Below are positions 1-8,864 of a DNA stretch of 58,933 nucleotides, piece after piece. Origin of the DNA: Pseudanabaena sp. lw0831 (GTDB lineage Bacteria > Cyanobacteriota > Cyanobacteriia > Pseudanabaenales > Pseudanabaenaceae); the NCBI RefSeq assembly GCF_016584665.1, contig NZ_BBJB01000055.1:1-58933 (forward strand), given 5' to 3'. The notes beneath the pieces were generated by a model. The model worked only from the letters and a program-made list of their open reading frames with translations. It ran no database searches and was not told where the DNA came from. The position numbers were made by a program, and so were the translations under genes. Within the stretch, counting starts at the first letter, position 1. Every line of letters begins with the position of its first letter.

Positions 1-3
1 TTA

Positions 4-1034
4 TACAGCCCATTGAGCGATTAAGTAGCACAGTAACAATACTTAGTAAACCAATTTTTGAAGAAATCCTTTTCTAACAAAAAAGGGAAAATGTTGATTA
101 AATGCTGGAGTAGTTTTTGAGACTGAGGTCTGAGCAATCTAATAAAATATTTGAGAACCGACCACATCATCTCAATTGGATTAAAATCAGGAGAATAGGT
201 GGGTAAATACAAAATCTTAGCTCCTGTATCTGTAATTGCTTGTGCTACACCCTCAACTTTATGGCAGTTAAGGTTATCCATGATTACTCTATTCTCAGGA
301 CGTAATTTAGGTACTAGGTCATCTTTGATAAAGGTGAGAAAATCTTCTCCTTTCATTGAACCCTGAATCGTTTTCAGCCAGACAATACCATCGACCGAAA
401 TAGCCCCAATGACTGTGTATTTCTGACCTTTGTAAAAGGGGCGATGGCTGAATACTCTTTTGCCACGCTCACTTCTTGCCACAGAGCGTTCCATCCCTTG
501 CCATACTCCCGTTTCATCAATACAAATAAGATCTTCAGCTTTCACATCCTGCAATGCTTCCCAAAATTCACATCTTTGCTGCTGTACTGCGTCACTTTTT
601 ACCTTTTCACTGCGATATGTCTTTTTTTTTACGTGCTGTTATGCCTCTGGAAAAATCGGCACATACTGCCCGTGGTCACTGATACTCCTGTTTGTTCAGC
701 TACTTCCTCACAGTACTGCCATAGTGTCCAATCTGGATGTTCTGAAACAATTTCGAGGATTTTCTCCCGATGGGCTTCGAGGGGACTTTCGATTTGACTC
801 CCTAATGGTTTGTGGTTTAGCTCTCCTGTCTCTCGGTATTGATTCAGCAGTGTTTGCACTGTTTTCGTAGCCACTTGAAATTGTTTAGCTACTTTCCTAA
901 TGGATGTATTTCCTGCTTCATAGGTTGCTACGATCTTTTGTCTGAGATCTAGTGAGTAAGGTGGCATTTTTACCCTCTTTTTTTATCATCTATCCTATTT
1001 TATCTTGTACTACTCTTTCACTCAATAGGCTGTA
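4..1034 (-). mobile_element. IS630-family insertion sequence, frameshifted copy
   Basis: Imperfect terminal inverted repeats are visible: TACAGCCCATTGAGCGA at 4-20 and the reverse complement of TACAGCCTATTGAGTGA at 1018-1034, matching at 15 of 17 positions. They bracket two transposase fragments on the minus strand. The length of about 1.03 kb is normal for the IS630/Tc1-mariner group. The exact outer ends and the TA target duplication could not be fixed, because the left end lies at the window edge. Confidence 0.8.
21..967 (-). pseudogene. IS630-family transposase, split by a frameshift
   Basis: The N-terminal part (967-629, 112 aa) is a helix-turn-helix segment that starts with a typical IS630 opening and contains GNTSIRKVAKQF. 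The C-terminal part (about 622-21) is the DDE catalytic domain, with ICIDETG, the VIMDNLNCH region and SPDFNPIEMMW carrying the expected acidic residues. The two parts are in different frames and meet at a run of nine A residues on the coding strand (plus-strand T run 622-630). The first frame stops at a TAA that overlaps the start of the run, so slippage within the run cannot bypass it. The overlap of the two open frames is only a few bases and holds no classical slippery heptamer. A disabling mutation therefore seems likelier than programmed frameshifting. Confidence 0.8.
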
Positions 1035-1061
1035 GTTAGGTATTGAGTTAGAGAGCTAAGT

Positions 1062-2769
1062 AGGGCTTCCTGAAAAAGAGGCTAAGCGGAAAGTAGTGGG
1101 TAAAGAGGAAGAGGATGGTACTTTGACAGTCTACTAGGAAATTGCCAAGCAAGAGAATTAAAGGTAAGGATTGATTTTACTGAAGGAAGAACCAAGAGTT
1201 GGGCGCAAACCGTAATCAAAGAAAAACCGAAAAAAACAAGCCGCCTGAGCAGCGATTCCAAATTCATCACCAAGAAAGTGATAGCGATCGCCGTTTCCGA
1301 CGTATTTGCCAACTTGGTCATAACGCGATTTAAGCTGAACCGTCGTTTAGCCTGTCCAAACTTACCTTCAATTTGATTACGAACCTTAGCATCTTCGAGA
1401 GTTTGCTTGCGAATAGCCGCCACATCATCGGTTACAGGTCTGCCCAAAGGCGGAGCCGTAATCCGAATACCCAGATTTCGACAATAGGCGCGATTGCTGC
1501 GAGTGCGGTAAATCTGGTCAAAGTAAACCGCTTCAGGGTAATGTCCAAAGCGAGATTTAAACAATTCTACTTGATGCTGTAAATCCCCCGATTCATTGAA
1601 GTTATCCCAACTGAGATGGTCGAGAAACGCATGACCATCCACACAACTAACTGAGAGTTTAGCGCCAAACTCCACAGGTGTGCCTGACTTACCTCTGACG
1701 ATTGGACGCACATGAGGTTGAGTAATACTGACGATGCGGTCGTCTATGCGATGACAACCTTGCTCGTACATCAATTGTTGTTGCCGATATACTTCACTGA
1801 CGACCAGTAAGTTCCGATAGAGATTCTTCTTCAATTCTGATAGCTTTGCTCCTGCGCCAATTAGGGTGTCAATATGGGCAAGATTGCGACGGACATATCC
1901 CAACTGTTGGCGTAATGCTTTGCGAATCTTTTTAGAATTGGGTTTGCGTTGTTTGGCAATTTGTAGATAAGCTGTCCTTGCTTCACGGCGATAGGTGCGT
2001 GGTTTCTTCGGTAATTGTTCTTTCACTTGTTTGTAAAGAGCATCAATCACAATTTCCGTTTGTTCTCTTGCTTCGTTCAACAGCTTGATGTCAGTGGGAT
2101 AACGGATGTCAGCTGGCGCGACTGTTGCATCTAGCAGCAATTTTCCTTGGTTTGCTGGTTCTGTTTCTTTCTGTTCCTTTTCTACTTTCTTCTCTTCTTT
2201 TTCTGCCTTTTTGTCCTGCTTTTCTTCTTTCTCTTTTTGTCCCGATTCTTTGGGAGGCTTCACAATCCGTTCGTTGATTCTCCCCACGATCTCTAGGTTC
2301 AATCGTTTGCGGAAGTGTACCATCATACTTGCTTCAAATGGTGCTTTGTCGCTGTACTCTGATATGCCTAGGAAGTATTGTAAATATGGGTTCTCGCGGA
2401 TCTGTTCCACTGTCTCTTCGTCGCTTGTTCCTAATTTTTCTTTGATTATCAGCGCCCCAAGTGCCATCCGAAATGACTTTGCTGGCGCTCCTTGTTCTTT
2501 GCTAAATTGTTCGGCATATTCACTCTCAAATTGTTCCCATGGTACTAGTTCCGCTAATCTTACCCATCGATTTTCTCCTGACAGTTTCCCGCCAAATGGT
2601 AAGTAGAAATTCTCGAATGATAGCTGTCCCGTGGGAGATTGTCGGCACATGAAATTTTATTTGTGCAAGGGTTTTCCTTGCTTTTCCTGCTTTTTCTTGC
2701 ATTTTATCAGTTTTCGATCTCCTTGGAAACCTTTGCTTGTATGCTTTTCTTGCTTTTTCAGCAAGCCCT
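1062..2769 (-). mobile_element. IS5-type insertion sequence, apparently intact
   Basis: The element is bounded by inverted repeats agggcttcctgaaaaag (1062-1078) and ctttttcagcaagccct (2753-2769), matching at 16 of 17 positions, and encloses one long transposase gene. It sits 27 bp from the IS630-type element. A truncated relative of the transposase-5' end lies at 57560-57793. No clear target duplication was found. Confidence 0.82.
1082..2650 (-). CDS. IS5-family transposase (DUF772 N-terminal domain)
   Basis: This 522-aa transposase has the opening typical of a cyanobacterial IS5 group (LSFENFYLPFGGKLSGENRW) and a DUF772-type N-terminal domain up to about residue 125. A very charged Lys/Glu linker follows (about 130-165). 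The DDE catalytic core shows LLLDATV, AVYFDQIY and NQIEGKFGQAKRR, consistent with the D, D and E residues of the family. The reading frame is uninterrupted, so the enzyme may be active. The ATG at 2650 agrees with the family N-terminus and with the homologous start preserved in the remnant at 57679. Confidence 0.9.
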   Translation of the reverse strand: MCRQSPTGQLSFENFYLPFGGKLSGENRWVRLAELVPWEQFESEYAEQFSKEQGAPAKSFRMALGALIIKEKLGTSDEETVEQIRENPYLQYFLGISEYSDKAPFEASMMVHFRKRLNLEIVGRINERIVKPPKESGQKEKEEKQDKKAEKEEKKVEKEQKETEPANQGKLLLDATVAPADIRYPTDIKLLNEAREQTEIVIDALYKQVKEQLPKKPRTYRREARTAYLQIAKQRKPNSKKIRKALRQQLGYVRRNLAHIDTLIGAGAKLSELKKNLYRNLLVVSEVYRQQQLMYEQGCHRIDDRIVSITQPHVRPIVRGKSGTPVEFGAKLSVSCVDGHAFLDHLSWDNFNESGDLQHQVELFKSRFGHYPEAVYFDQIYRTRSNRAYCRNLGIRITAPPLGRPVTDDVAAIRKQTLEDAKVRNQIEGKFGQAKRRFSLNRVMTKLANTSETAIAITFLVMNLESLLRRLVFFGFSLITVCAQLLVLPSVKSILTFNSLAWQFPSRLSKYHPLPLYPLLSA

Positions 2770-2884
2770 AAATATCCTGAGCTAGAAAATTATCTGAAGT
2801 AAATTAGGGGAATGATGCGAAGAGTGTGATCGCCTAGGGTCTCTAAATCTCCAGCAAAAAACAAGAATTTGAAAACACTCTCTT

Positions 2885-3008
2885 AACGCGATGTGCAACT
2901 AAAAGGCTGGAAACCCTGATTTCTCGTAATGCGCTGCTAAGCAATTTGGATTTTAGGTAGCTCAAACAACCTCAGGTCAATAGCTCAAAAATAGTTGCAC
3001 ATCGCGTT
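2885..3008. mobile_element. MITE-like element with 17-bp perfect terminal repeats
   Basis: A 124-bp stretch begins with AACGCGATGTGCAACTA (2885-2901) and ends with its exact reverse complement (2992-3008). Both sides are flanked by the direct repeat CTCTT (2880-2884 and 3009-3013), which looks like a 5-bp target duplication. No coding capacity is present. It lies between the IS5-type element and the metallo-beta-lactamase gene. The partner transposase is not identifiable here. Confidence 0.7.
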
Positions 3009-3024
3009 CTCTTAGTCTAGGAGT

Positions 3025-3909
3025 TCAAACTTTGACTAGAGGCTTTGCATCAGCGCGAATAGGAATAGAAATATACATTCCTTCTCTTGCCATTACTGCC
3101 CCCGCAAACTTCTCTTGAGCCAGCCGACCAACCTCATCCAAGTAATCATCACTATGCAAAGGATCATGGTGAAAAATTACTAAAGTCTTAACATTTGCAG
3201 CCTCGGCAACTTTGATCGCCTCTTGCCAAGTCGAATGCCCCCAACCAACTTTTGGACTTGCACTTGACCAATATTCTTCATCAGAATAAGTAGCATCCAT
3301 AATCAACACATCCGCATCGCGAGCTAGATACACAAGATTTTCATCAACGCGATCGCCAAAGTGTTCAGTATCAGTAGCGTAAACCGCTACGCGATCGCCA
3401 CAACTAACTCGATAGCCTGTTGCTTCCCCTGGATGATTGAGTATTCCTGCCTCGACCTTTACCCCATTACCAATCTCGATCACATTGGGAACTTCAATAT
3501 CAAAAAACTCTAAACATGATGCCATTACTCGTAATGGCACTGGGAAGTTAGGATGATGCATCTGTTCCTCCAGTCGATCCTGCATCGTTTGCCCTGTCGG
3601 GGCAATTTTTCCGTAGATTTTAAATACATTCCCTTTGATAAAAGCAGGCGTAAAAAAGGGAAATCCTTGAACATGATCCCAATGACTATGAGTAAAGAAA
3701 ATACTTGCATCGACGGGCATCTGCTTTAACAGATGCTGACCTAAAACCCGAATCCCTGTTCCCCCGTCAAAAATAATGCGTTGACCTTGGCAGCGCATTT
3801 CTACACAAGGAGTATTTCCTCCATAGCGCACTGTGGTCGGGCCTGGAGTGGCTATACTGCCACGTACACCCCAAAAATGAATAGAGAACTCGCTGTCAGA
3901 AATGGACAT
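3025..3909 (-). CDS. MBL-fold metallo-hydrolase
   Basis: This 294-aa protein is of the metallo-beta-lactamase fold. The metal-binding motif HSHWDH lies near residue 75, followed by GFPFF, with further ligands in the ILNHPGEATGY region, the VLIMDATYSDEEY aspartate and a late HHDP histidine pair. The opening IHFWGVRGSIATPGP is typical of a cyanobacterial group related to RNase Z/PhnP-like phosphodiesterases. The substrate is unknown; a cyclic-nucleotide or RNA phosphodiester is plausible. It stands alone downstream of the MITE. A true RNase Z is encoded separately at 50117-51049, so this is a paralogous branch. Confidence 0.85.
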   Translation of the reverse strand: MSISDSEFSIHFWGVRGSIATPGPTTVRYGGNTPCVEMRCQGQRIIFDGGTGIRVLGQHLLKQMPVDASIFFTHSHWDHVQGFPFFTPAFIKGNVFKIYGKIAPTGQTMQDRLEEQMHHPNFPVPLRVMASCLEFFDIEVPNVIEIGNGVKVEAGILNHPGEATGYRVSCGDRVAVYATDTEHFGDRVDENLVYLARDADVLIMDATYSDEEYWSSASPKVGWGHSTWQEAIKVAEAANVKTLVIFHHDPLHSDDYLDEVGRLAQEKFAGAVMAREGMYISIPIRADAKPLVKV

Positions 3910-4424
3910 TAGCTAACTCATTGTCAGAGAATTTTTAAACCATTGGGGCAAGTCTGAAAACCTAGAAAATTTTAGTAAATTTCTATTTTTAAATTGTTAA
4001 TCTCAACACTAAGCGTGAATATTAAACGATATTACAAACCTAGCTAATCTTGGTGAGTTTACTACGCTGATCGTTGATTGTGTCAATTTATTATCTAGTA
4101 TGAATAGTATCTAGTACCAATCGCCAGAACTTTAAATCTAAACATCTCTAATTTTAGCAGTCACATAGAAAGAGCAAGGTAAGTAGGCAACGATTTAAAT
4201 ATCAGAATGCTGTATCGGAATAATTACCCAATCAATCAAATTAGATTAGGGTATATGCTAACCCTATGTATTGCTTTGTGGCTATCAGCTTTTAGTACTA
4301 GCTATTGACTAATAGACACCGTAAGACTAAGTCTGCTAGTAAAACCCTAAGTCGTCAGGTTGTGCCCTGCAGGGGCACAACCTGACGACTTAGGACGATT
4401 TTTATAAATTTTGGATACAAGTTT
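3910..4424. other. Non-coding interval
   Basis: About 515 bp of AT-rich sequence lies between the divergent metallo-hydrolase and Cu-ATPase genes. I see no supported ORF or RNA gene. The only clear structure is the long palindrome at 4346-4394. Promoters for both flanking genes must lie here but could not be assigned with confidence. Confidence 0.6.
4346..4394. repeat. 22-bp perfect palindrome upstream of the Cu-ATPase
   Basis: Arms CCTAAGTCGTCAGGTTGTG... (4346-4367) and their exact complement (4373-4394) are separated by 5 nt. It ends 30 bp before the GTG start of the ATPase, so it lies in a 5' region and not at a gene end. It could be an attenuator, an operator or just one of the dispersed palindromes of this genome. 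Confidence 0.7.
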
Positions 4425-6812
4425 GTGACAGTGCCTCAATCAACAGCAACACCTATCTCGCAATCTAGTTTGCAATCTGGCTCCTTAGCCCTAGCGATCG
4501 CTGGCATGAAATGCGCGGGTTGTGTGGCAACAGTGGAAAAACGTTTGCTTACCTGTGTAGGGGTAAAGGCGGCAAGTGTGAATTTGCTAACCGAAAAAGC
4601 AACCGTAATTTATAGCGCTGAAAATTCAGCACAGGAACTAGCACCGCAATTGATTGAGGCGATCGCCAAGGCAGGTTTTTCGGCTGAGTTTATTGATAAA
4701 GGCGATCGCAAAGCTGTTCACAATTCCGTATCCCAAAACTCTACTAAAAATTCTTGGTTCGGTGTTAGTCAAGAAATTGCCATCCCTGCATCATTGGTAA
4801 TTTTAGCGATCGTCGGACATTTAGGCTTGATCGGTGTTGCTGATTTGCCCATAATTGGGAATATGTATGCTCATTGGGCAGTCTCCACCATCGCGCTAGG
4901 CTGGATTGGGCGACCGATCTGGTGGGACGGGCTGAAATCGCTGTGGTATCGTGCTCCAAATATGAACTCATTGGTGGGTTTAGGGACAGTTTCGGCATAT
5001 TTAGCGAGCACGATCGCCTTATTTGTACCGCAGTTAAATTGGCAATGCTTTTTTGAAGAGCCTGTGATGCTGTTAGGATTTGTATTGCTAGGTCAAGCTT
5101 TGTTAGAGCGCGCCAAGGGTAAAGCGTCCAATGCAATTCGAGCTTTGATGGAGTTACAACCCCCTAGCGCCAGATTGTTAGTAAGCAGTGCTGATGGCGA
5201 TCTGCAAGTGCCGATGCCTGTGGAAGATCTGCAAGTAGGCGATCGCATCGTAGTTTGGGCTGGGGAAAAAATTCCTGTTGATGGTGAAATTATTGCTGGT
5301 AGCTCTAGCGTCGATGAGTCAATGCTGACGGGAGAATCGATGCCTATTGCTAAGCAAATAGGAGCGCAGGTTACGGGAGCAACCCTAAATCTGACAGGAG
5401 CAATCACAGTTCAAGTGTTGCAAACTGGCTCCGAAACGACTTTGGCACGGATTGTCTCGCTTGTGGAATCAGCACAGGCCAGCAAAGCGCCTATTCAGTA
5501 CTTAGCCGATCGCGTGGCGGGATATTTTGCCTATTCAGTAATGGCGATCGCCGCTTTGACATTTCTGATTTGGTTCGGATTGCTCCATGCTGAAATTGTG
5601 TTTAGTTTGCGATTAGCGATCGCGGTTTTAGTGGTGGCTTGTCCTTGTGCCTTGGGATTAGCAACACCGACCGCAATCATGGTCGGTACGGGAATCGGTG
5701 CCGAAAAAGGCATCTTAATCAAAGGGGGCGCTAGTCTCGAAAAGATCGATCAATTATCCGCAGTGATTTTTGATAAAACTGGCACTTTGACTACGGGCAA
5801 GCCTGAAGTTACCGATGTTGTCACCAATGATTTAATAGTTTTTGGACGCAAAATCATCGATCAAACTACTTTCAAAAGTATGGTTGAAGTGCGCGAAGTA
5901 CCGACATCAGCATTACGGATTTTGCAATTAGCTGCCAGTGCGGAAGTGGGCGCAAATCATATTCTCGGTGCAGCCACGATCGCTAAAGCTGAAGAATTAA
6001 ATATCGAGCTATTACCCACTCAATCTTCGCAGATTGTGACAGGCTGCGGTGTCGAGGCAATGCTTACCACTGGCGAAACAATTTTGGTGGGCAATGGTGC
6101 ATGGCTGCAAGAGCGACAAGTAGAAATTTCCAGCGAAATGTTAGAGCGATCGCATCAACTTGCCGAATTTGGCAAAACTCCTATTTTTGTCGCAATCCAA
6201 TGTAGTAAAGCCATGGGGGCAAGTACATTCGATTTAGTTGGCATGATTGCCATACGCGATCGCCTCAAGCCAGAAGCCTATGATGTAGTCCGCCAAATCG
6301 AAGCGATGGGTTTGCAAGTCTGGATGCTCACAGGCGATCGCCAAGAAACCGCCAATGCGATCGCTAACCAGTTGGGCATTCCCCCTGAAAGGGCGATCGC
6401 GGAAGTCAAACCCGAAGGCAAGGCCGCCGCCGTAATGAAATTACTTGCGGAAGGTCAGCGTGTTGCCATGATTGGCGATGGTGTTAATGATGCACCTGCC
6501 TTAGCCAGTGCCACCGTAGGCATTGCCCTCAGTTCAGGTACTGATGTTGCCATGGAGACTGCCGATATTGTGTTAATGCGTCATGACATTAGCGATATCG
6601 TCCCCGCGATCCAACTCAGTCGCGCTACTTTTAGCAAAATTCGCCAAAATCTATTCTGGGCATTTGCCTACAACACTTTAGCGATCCCCGTTGCCGCAGG
6701 GATTCTCTACCCCAGTTTTGGCATTTCTCTCAATCCGACGATCGCAGGTTTAGCGATGGCTTTTAGTTCTGTCAGCGTAGTTTTAAGTTCGCTATCATTA
6801 CGAAAAAGATAG
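4425..6812 (+). CDS. ctaA: Heavy-metal (Cu+) transporting P1B-type ATPase
   Basis: This 795-aa membrane pump exports or compartmentalises monovalent copper. An HMA metal-binding domain opens the protein (GMKCAGC, Cys30 and Cys33). Further on are the actuator motif TGES, the transmembrane CPC metal site (about 406-408), the phosphorylation motif DKTGT (about 450) and the hinge GDGVNDAP (about 684). The last two membrane helices carry YN and [12 protein letters not shown], the signature of the copper class. In cyanobacteria such pumps (CtaA at the plasma membrane, PacS at the thylakoid) deliver copper to plastocyanin; which of the two this is remains uncertain. The usual His-Pro dipeptide of the nucleotide-binding domain reads His-Ile (NHILG, about 511). 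The start is GTG. A long palindrome overlaps the stop codon. Confidence 0.88.
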   Translation: MTVPQSTATPISQSSLQSGSLALAIAGMKCAGCVATVEKRLLTCVGVKAASVNLLTEKATVIYSAENSAQELAPQLIEAIAKAGFSAEFIDKGDRKAVHNSVSQNSTKNSWFGVSQEIAIPASLVILAIVGHLGLIGVADLPIIGNMYAHWAVSTIALGWIGRPIWWDGLKSLWYRAPNMNSLVGLGTVSAYLASTIALFVPQLNWQCFFEEPVMLLGFVLLGQALLERAKGKASNAIRALMELQPPSARLLVSSADGDLQVPMPVEDLQVGDRIVVWAGEKIPVDGEIIAGSSSVDESMLTGESMPIAKQIGAQVTGATLNLTGAITVQVLQTGSETTLARIVSLVESAQASKAPIQYLADRVAGYFAYSVMAIAALTFLIWFGLLHAEIVFSLRLAIAVLVVACPCALGLATPTAIMVGTGIGAEKGILIKGGASLEKIDQLSAVIFDKTGTLTTGKPEVTDVVTNDLIVFGRKIIDQTTFKSMVEVREVPTSALRILQLAASAEVGANHILGAATIAKAEELNIELLPTQSSQIVTGCGVEAMLTTGETILVGNGAWLQERQVEISSEMLERSHQLAEFGKTPIFVAIQCSKAMGASTFDLVGMIAIRDRLKPEAYDVVRQIEAMGLQVWMLTGDRQETANAIANQLGIPPERAIAEVKPEGKAAAVMKLLAEGQRVAMIGDGVNDAPALASATVGIALSSGTDVAMETADIVLMRHDISDIVPAIQLSRATFSKIRQNLFWAFAYNTLAIPVAAGILYPSFGISLNPTIAGLAMAFSSVSVVLSSLSLRKR

Positions 6813-6850
6813 GTTGTGCAGCGCGAAGCGCTGCACAACCTATCTTTTTC
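6802..6850 (+). terminator. 23-bp perfect hairpin overlapping the Cu-ATPase stop codon
   Basis: The left arm (6802-6824) contains the last codons and the TAG of the ATPase gene. The right arm (6828-6850) is its exact complement, and the loop is GAA. The stem has A-rich and T-rich outer ends, so it can act as a terminator in either direction. It lies only 21 bp before the SMR gene. Confidence 0.72.
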
Positions 6851-6871
6851 TGATAACACAATGGATTAACA

Positions 6872-7192
6872 ATGGATTGGATTAATTTAATTATTGCGGG
6901 ACTATTGGAAGTTGTTTGGGCAAGCAGCCTGAAATTTACCGAAGGTTTCACAAAACCTTTACCCAGTCTGCTCACGCTCTCAACGATTACAGCCAGTTTT
7001 ATCCTACTAGCCCAAGCCTTAAAAACCCTTCCTGTTGGCACAGGCTACGCAGTTTGGACAGGGATCGGCGTGGTAGGAACTGCGATCGTGGGTTCAGTAT
7101 TTCTCGGTGAATCGAGGGATTTACCGAGATTTATCTGCATCAGCCTGATTGTGCTCGGTATTGTCGGTTTGCGATTTACAAGCTCAAAATGA
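6872..7192 (+). CDS. gdx: SMR-family exporter of the Gdx/SugE type
   Basis: This 106-aa protein has four predicted membrane helices. It matches the SugE/Gdx branch of small multidrug resistance proteins: IIAGLLEVVWA with the essential Glu13, then LPVGTGYAVWTGIG and a final LIVLGIVGL helix. Gdx proteins are guanidinium/H+ antiporters that work as antiparallel homodimers. The gene follows the Cu-ATPase with only a hairpin between them. No ykkC-type guanidine riboswitch is visible in the short leader, which is unlike many bacterial gdx genes. Confidence 0.87.
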   Translation: MDWINLIIAGLLEVVWASSLKFTEGFTKPLPSLLTLSTITASFILLAQALKTLPVGTGYAVWTGIGVVGTAIVGSVFLGESRDLPRFICISLIVLGIVGLRFTSSK

Positions 7193-7238
7193 TAGGATAA
7201 TCGCTGCTTTGCACTGCCCTCTCGCCTGAACTACAAGA

Positions 7239-8831
7239 ATGGATTCTAAGTCTTTGAATAACAAATCTTTAAATGCTAAGTCATTGCTGCTAAGTATTCT
7301 CAGCTTATTGTCTATTTTATTTATTCTCTTTACTTTGCAGGCAAGTTGGAATAATCCGCAGGAGCAGACAAAATTAGACTTGCTCCAAACTGATTTGATT
7401 TTGCAAGCCACTCAAATACAAGGGAAAGCTCAAGATAGTCCCAAAGATGACATATTCCAAGTTTTCATCGGCGAAAGCAAACCTCAAGAACTCTATGCAC
7501 AGGCGCTCAATAGTTATCAAGAAGTACTTAAAGCCAGTAAATCTAATCTCACCAGTCTAGAGCAACTCCTACAATCTCCAGAGTCAAGAGACTATGAACC
7601 AAAGACTCTCTCTAAACAAAAGCAAAAGAAACAAACCAACGTTAGTGAAATCAGCATTCGGACAGGGCTGCTGCAAATTCAAACTGGCGATACTCAAGGT
7701 GCGATCGCTACATGGGAAGCCGTTGCAGGATTAGAAGGGCAATCCATGACTAGCTATGGATTAACGGCGCAGATTCTCAAAGGTCTGTGGTCAGAGCCAA
7801 CAATGTTATTCCCCAATGCTGAAACTCAGATTCAGCGAACACTTGATGGTTGGTATCGCAAAGTTGCCCTAACCAAACTCTATCAATCACAACAAAGAAG
7901 CGAAAAAATACCTGAACTTGAACAACAAGCTCAAATAGAAGTTAACGCGGCAATTAATCGTTTAGTCATCATCAATTCCATACCACTAATCGGCGGTAGT
8001 GTAGGGATTTTAGTTTGGATAGGCTTACTAGTTCAATGGATTTTCTTCCGCAAATCTTCTCCATTCCATCGGCCTCCCCAAGGCGACCTAGATCAAAATC
8101 TCAATCAAGACAATTTGCAAGTACCTTGGGGGTTTGAAACAATTTGGGAAGTCATGGTTCTATGGTTTACCGCATTTTGTCTAATGACCCAATTCGTATT
8201 GCCATTAATTTTTGAATTTTTAGGGATCCAAACAAGAGCTAGCGAAGATTACACAATCCAAGCTTTATTAGTTTTGATTCCCTATACGCTCTCAGTTATT
8301 CCAATGTTGCCAATTTTGCAAGCTAGTCTTGCCGTCTATCAGCCTTTACCCGAAGGATGGTTTCGCATCAAAATCAAGCCGTCACAATGGCTATTATGGG
8401 GAGTTGGTGGATATTTTGCCTCCGTTCCCTTAGTTTTAGTAATTTCTATAATTAGCCAAAAATTTCTCCAAGGCCAAGGCGGAGGCAATCCCCTATTACC
8501 AATCTTGACTGATAGCCAAAATAATTTACCTAAGTTCCTACTCTGGACAACTCTTGCGATCGCAGCGCCATTTTTCGAGGAATATTTATTTCGTGGGTTT
8601 CTACTACCTTCGCTGGCTAAGTTTTTACCAGTCTGGGGTGCGATCGCCCTCAGTGCCTTTTTCTTCGCCCTAGCCCATTTAAATCTTGCCGATATTATTC
8701 CTCTCACCACTTTAGGAATAGTAATGGGTTTTGTCTATTGGCGATCAAAAAATTTGCTCTCTTCGATGCTTCTACATTGTCTCTGGAATAGCGGTAGTTT
8801 CTTTGCGCTGATTGCCCTCGGAGGCAAATAG
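7239..8831 (+). CDS. CPBP-family intramembrane metalloprotease
   Basis: This 530-aa protein has an N-terminal membrane anchor (about 10-30). A long soluble region with an alpha-helical, TPR-like character runs to about residue 245. Several membrane helices follow, holding the CPBP (Abi/CAAX protease-like) signature: EEYLFRG at about 447-453, a histidine in FALAHLN and HCLWN near the C-terminus. These residues make the metal-dependent active site of the family. The long N-terminal extension is common in cyanobacterial and plant CPBP proteins. The substrate is unknown. It starts 46 bp after the SMR gene and converges on tilS. Confidence 0.85.
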   Translation: MDSKSLNNKSLNAKSLLLSILSLLSILFILFTLQASWNNPQEQTKLDLLQTDLILQATQIQGKAQDSPKDDIFQVFIGESKPQELYAQALNSYQEVLKASKSNLTSLEQLLQSPESRDYEPKTLSKQKQKKQTNVSEISIRTGLLQIQTGDTQGAIATWEAVAGLEGQSMTSYGLTAQILKGLWSEPTMLFPNAETQIQRTLDGWYRKVALTKLYQSQQRSEKIPELEQQAQIEVNAAINRLVIINSIPLIGGSVGILVWIGLLVQWIFFRKSSPFHRPPQGDLDQNLNQDNLQVPWGFETIWEVMVLWFTAFCLMTQFVLPLIFEFLGIQTRASEDYTIQALLVLIPYTLSVIPMLPILQASLAVYQPLPEGWFRIKIKPSQWLLWGVGGYFASVPLVLVISIISQKFLQGQGGGNPLLPILTDSQNNLPKFLLWTTLAIAAPFFEEYLFRGFLLPSLAKFLPVWGAIALSAFFFALAHLNLADIIPLTTLGIVMGFVYWRSKNLLSSMLLHCLWNSGSFFALIALGGK

Positions 8832-8864
8832 CTAGAAGGTTCGCTTTGCGAACCTTCTAGCTAT
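8828..8864. terminator. 17-bp perfect hairpin between convergent genes
   Basis: Arms 8828-8844 and 8848-8864 are exact complements with a TTT loop. The hairpin includes the TAG stop of the CPBP gene and reaches into the 3' end of tilS, so it could serve as a bidirectional terminator. Confidence 0.68.

Noticed and set aside
6813-6871. Guanidine riboswitch upstream of the SMR gene
   Set aside because: The leader is under 60 nt and mostly a palindrome, with no ykkC-type conserved blocks.
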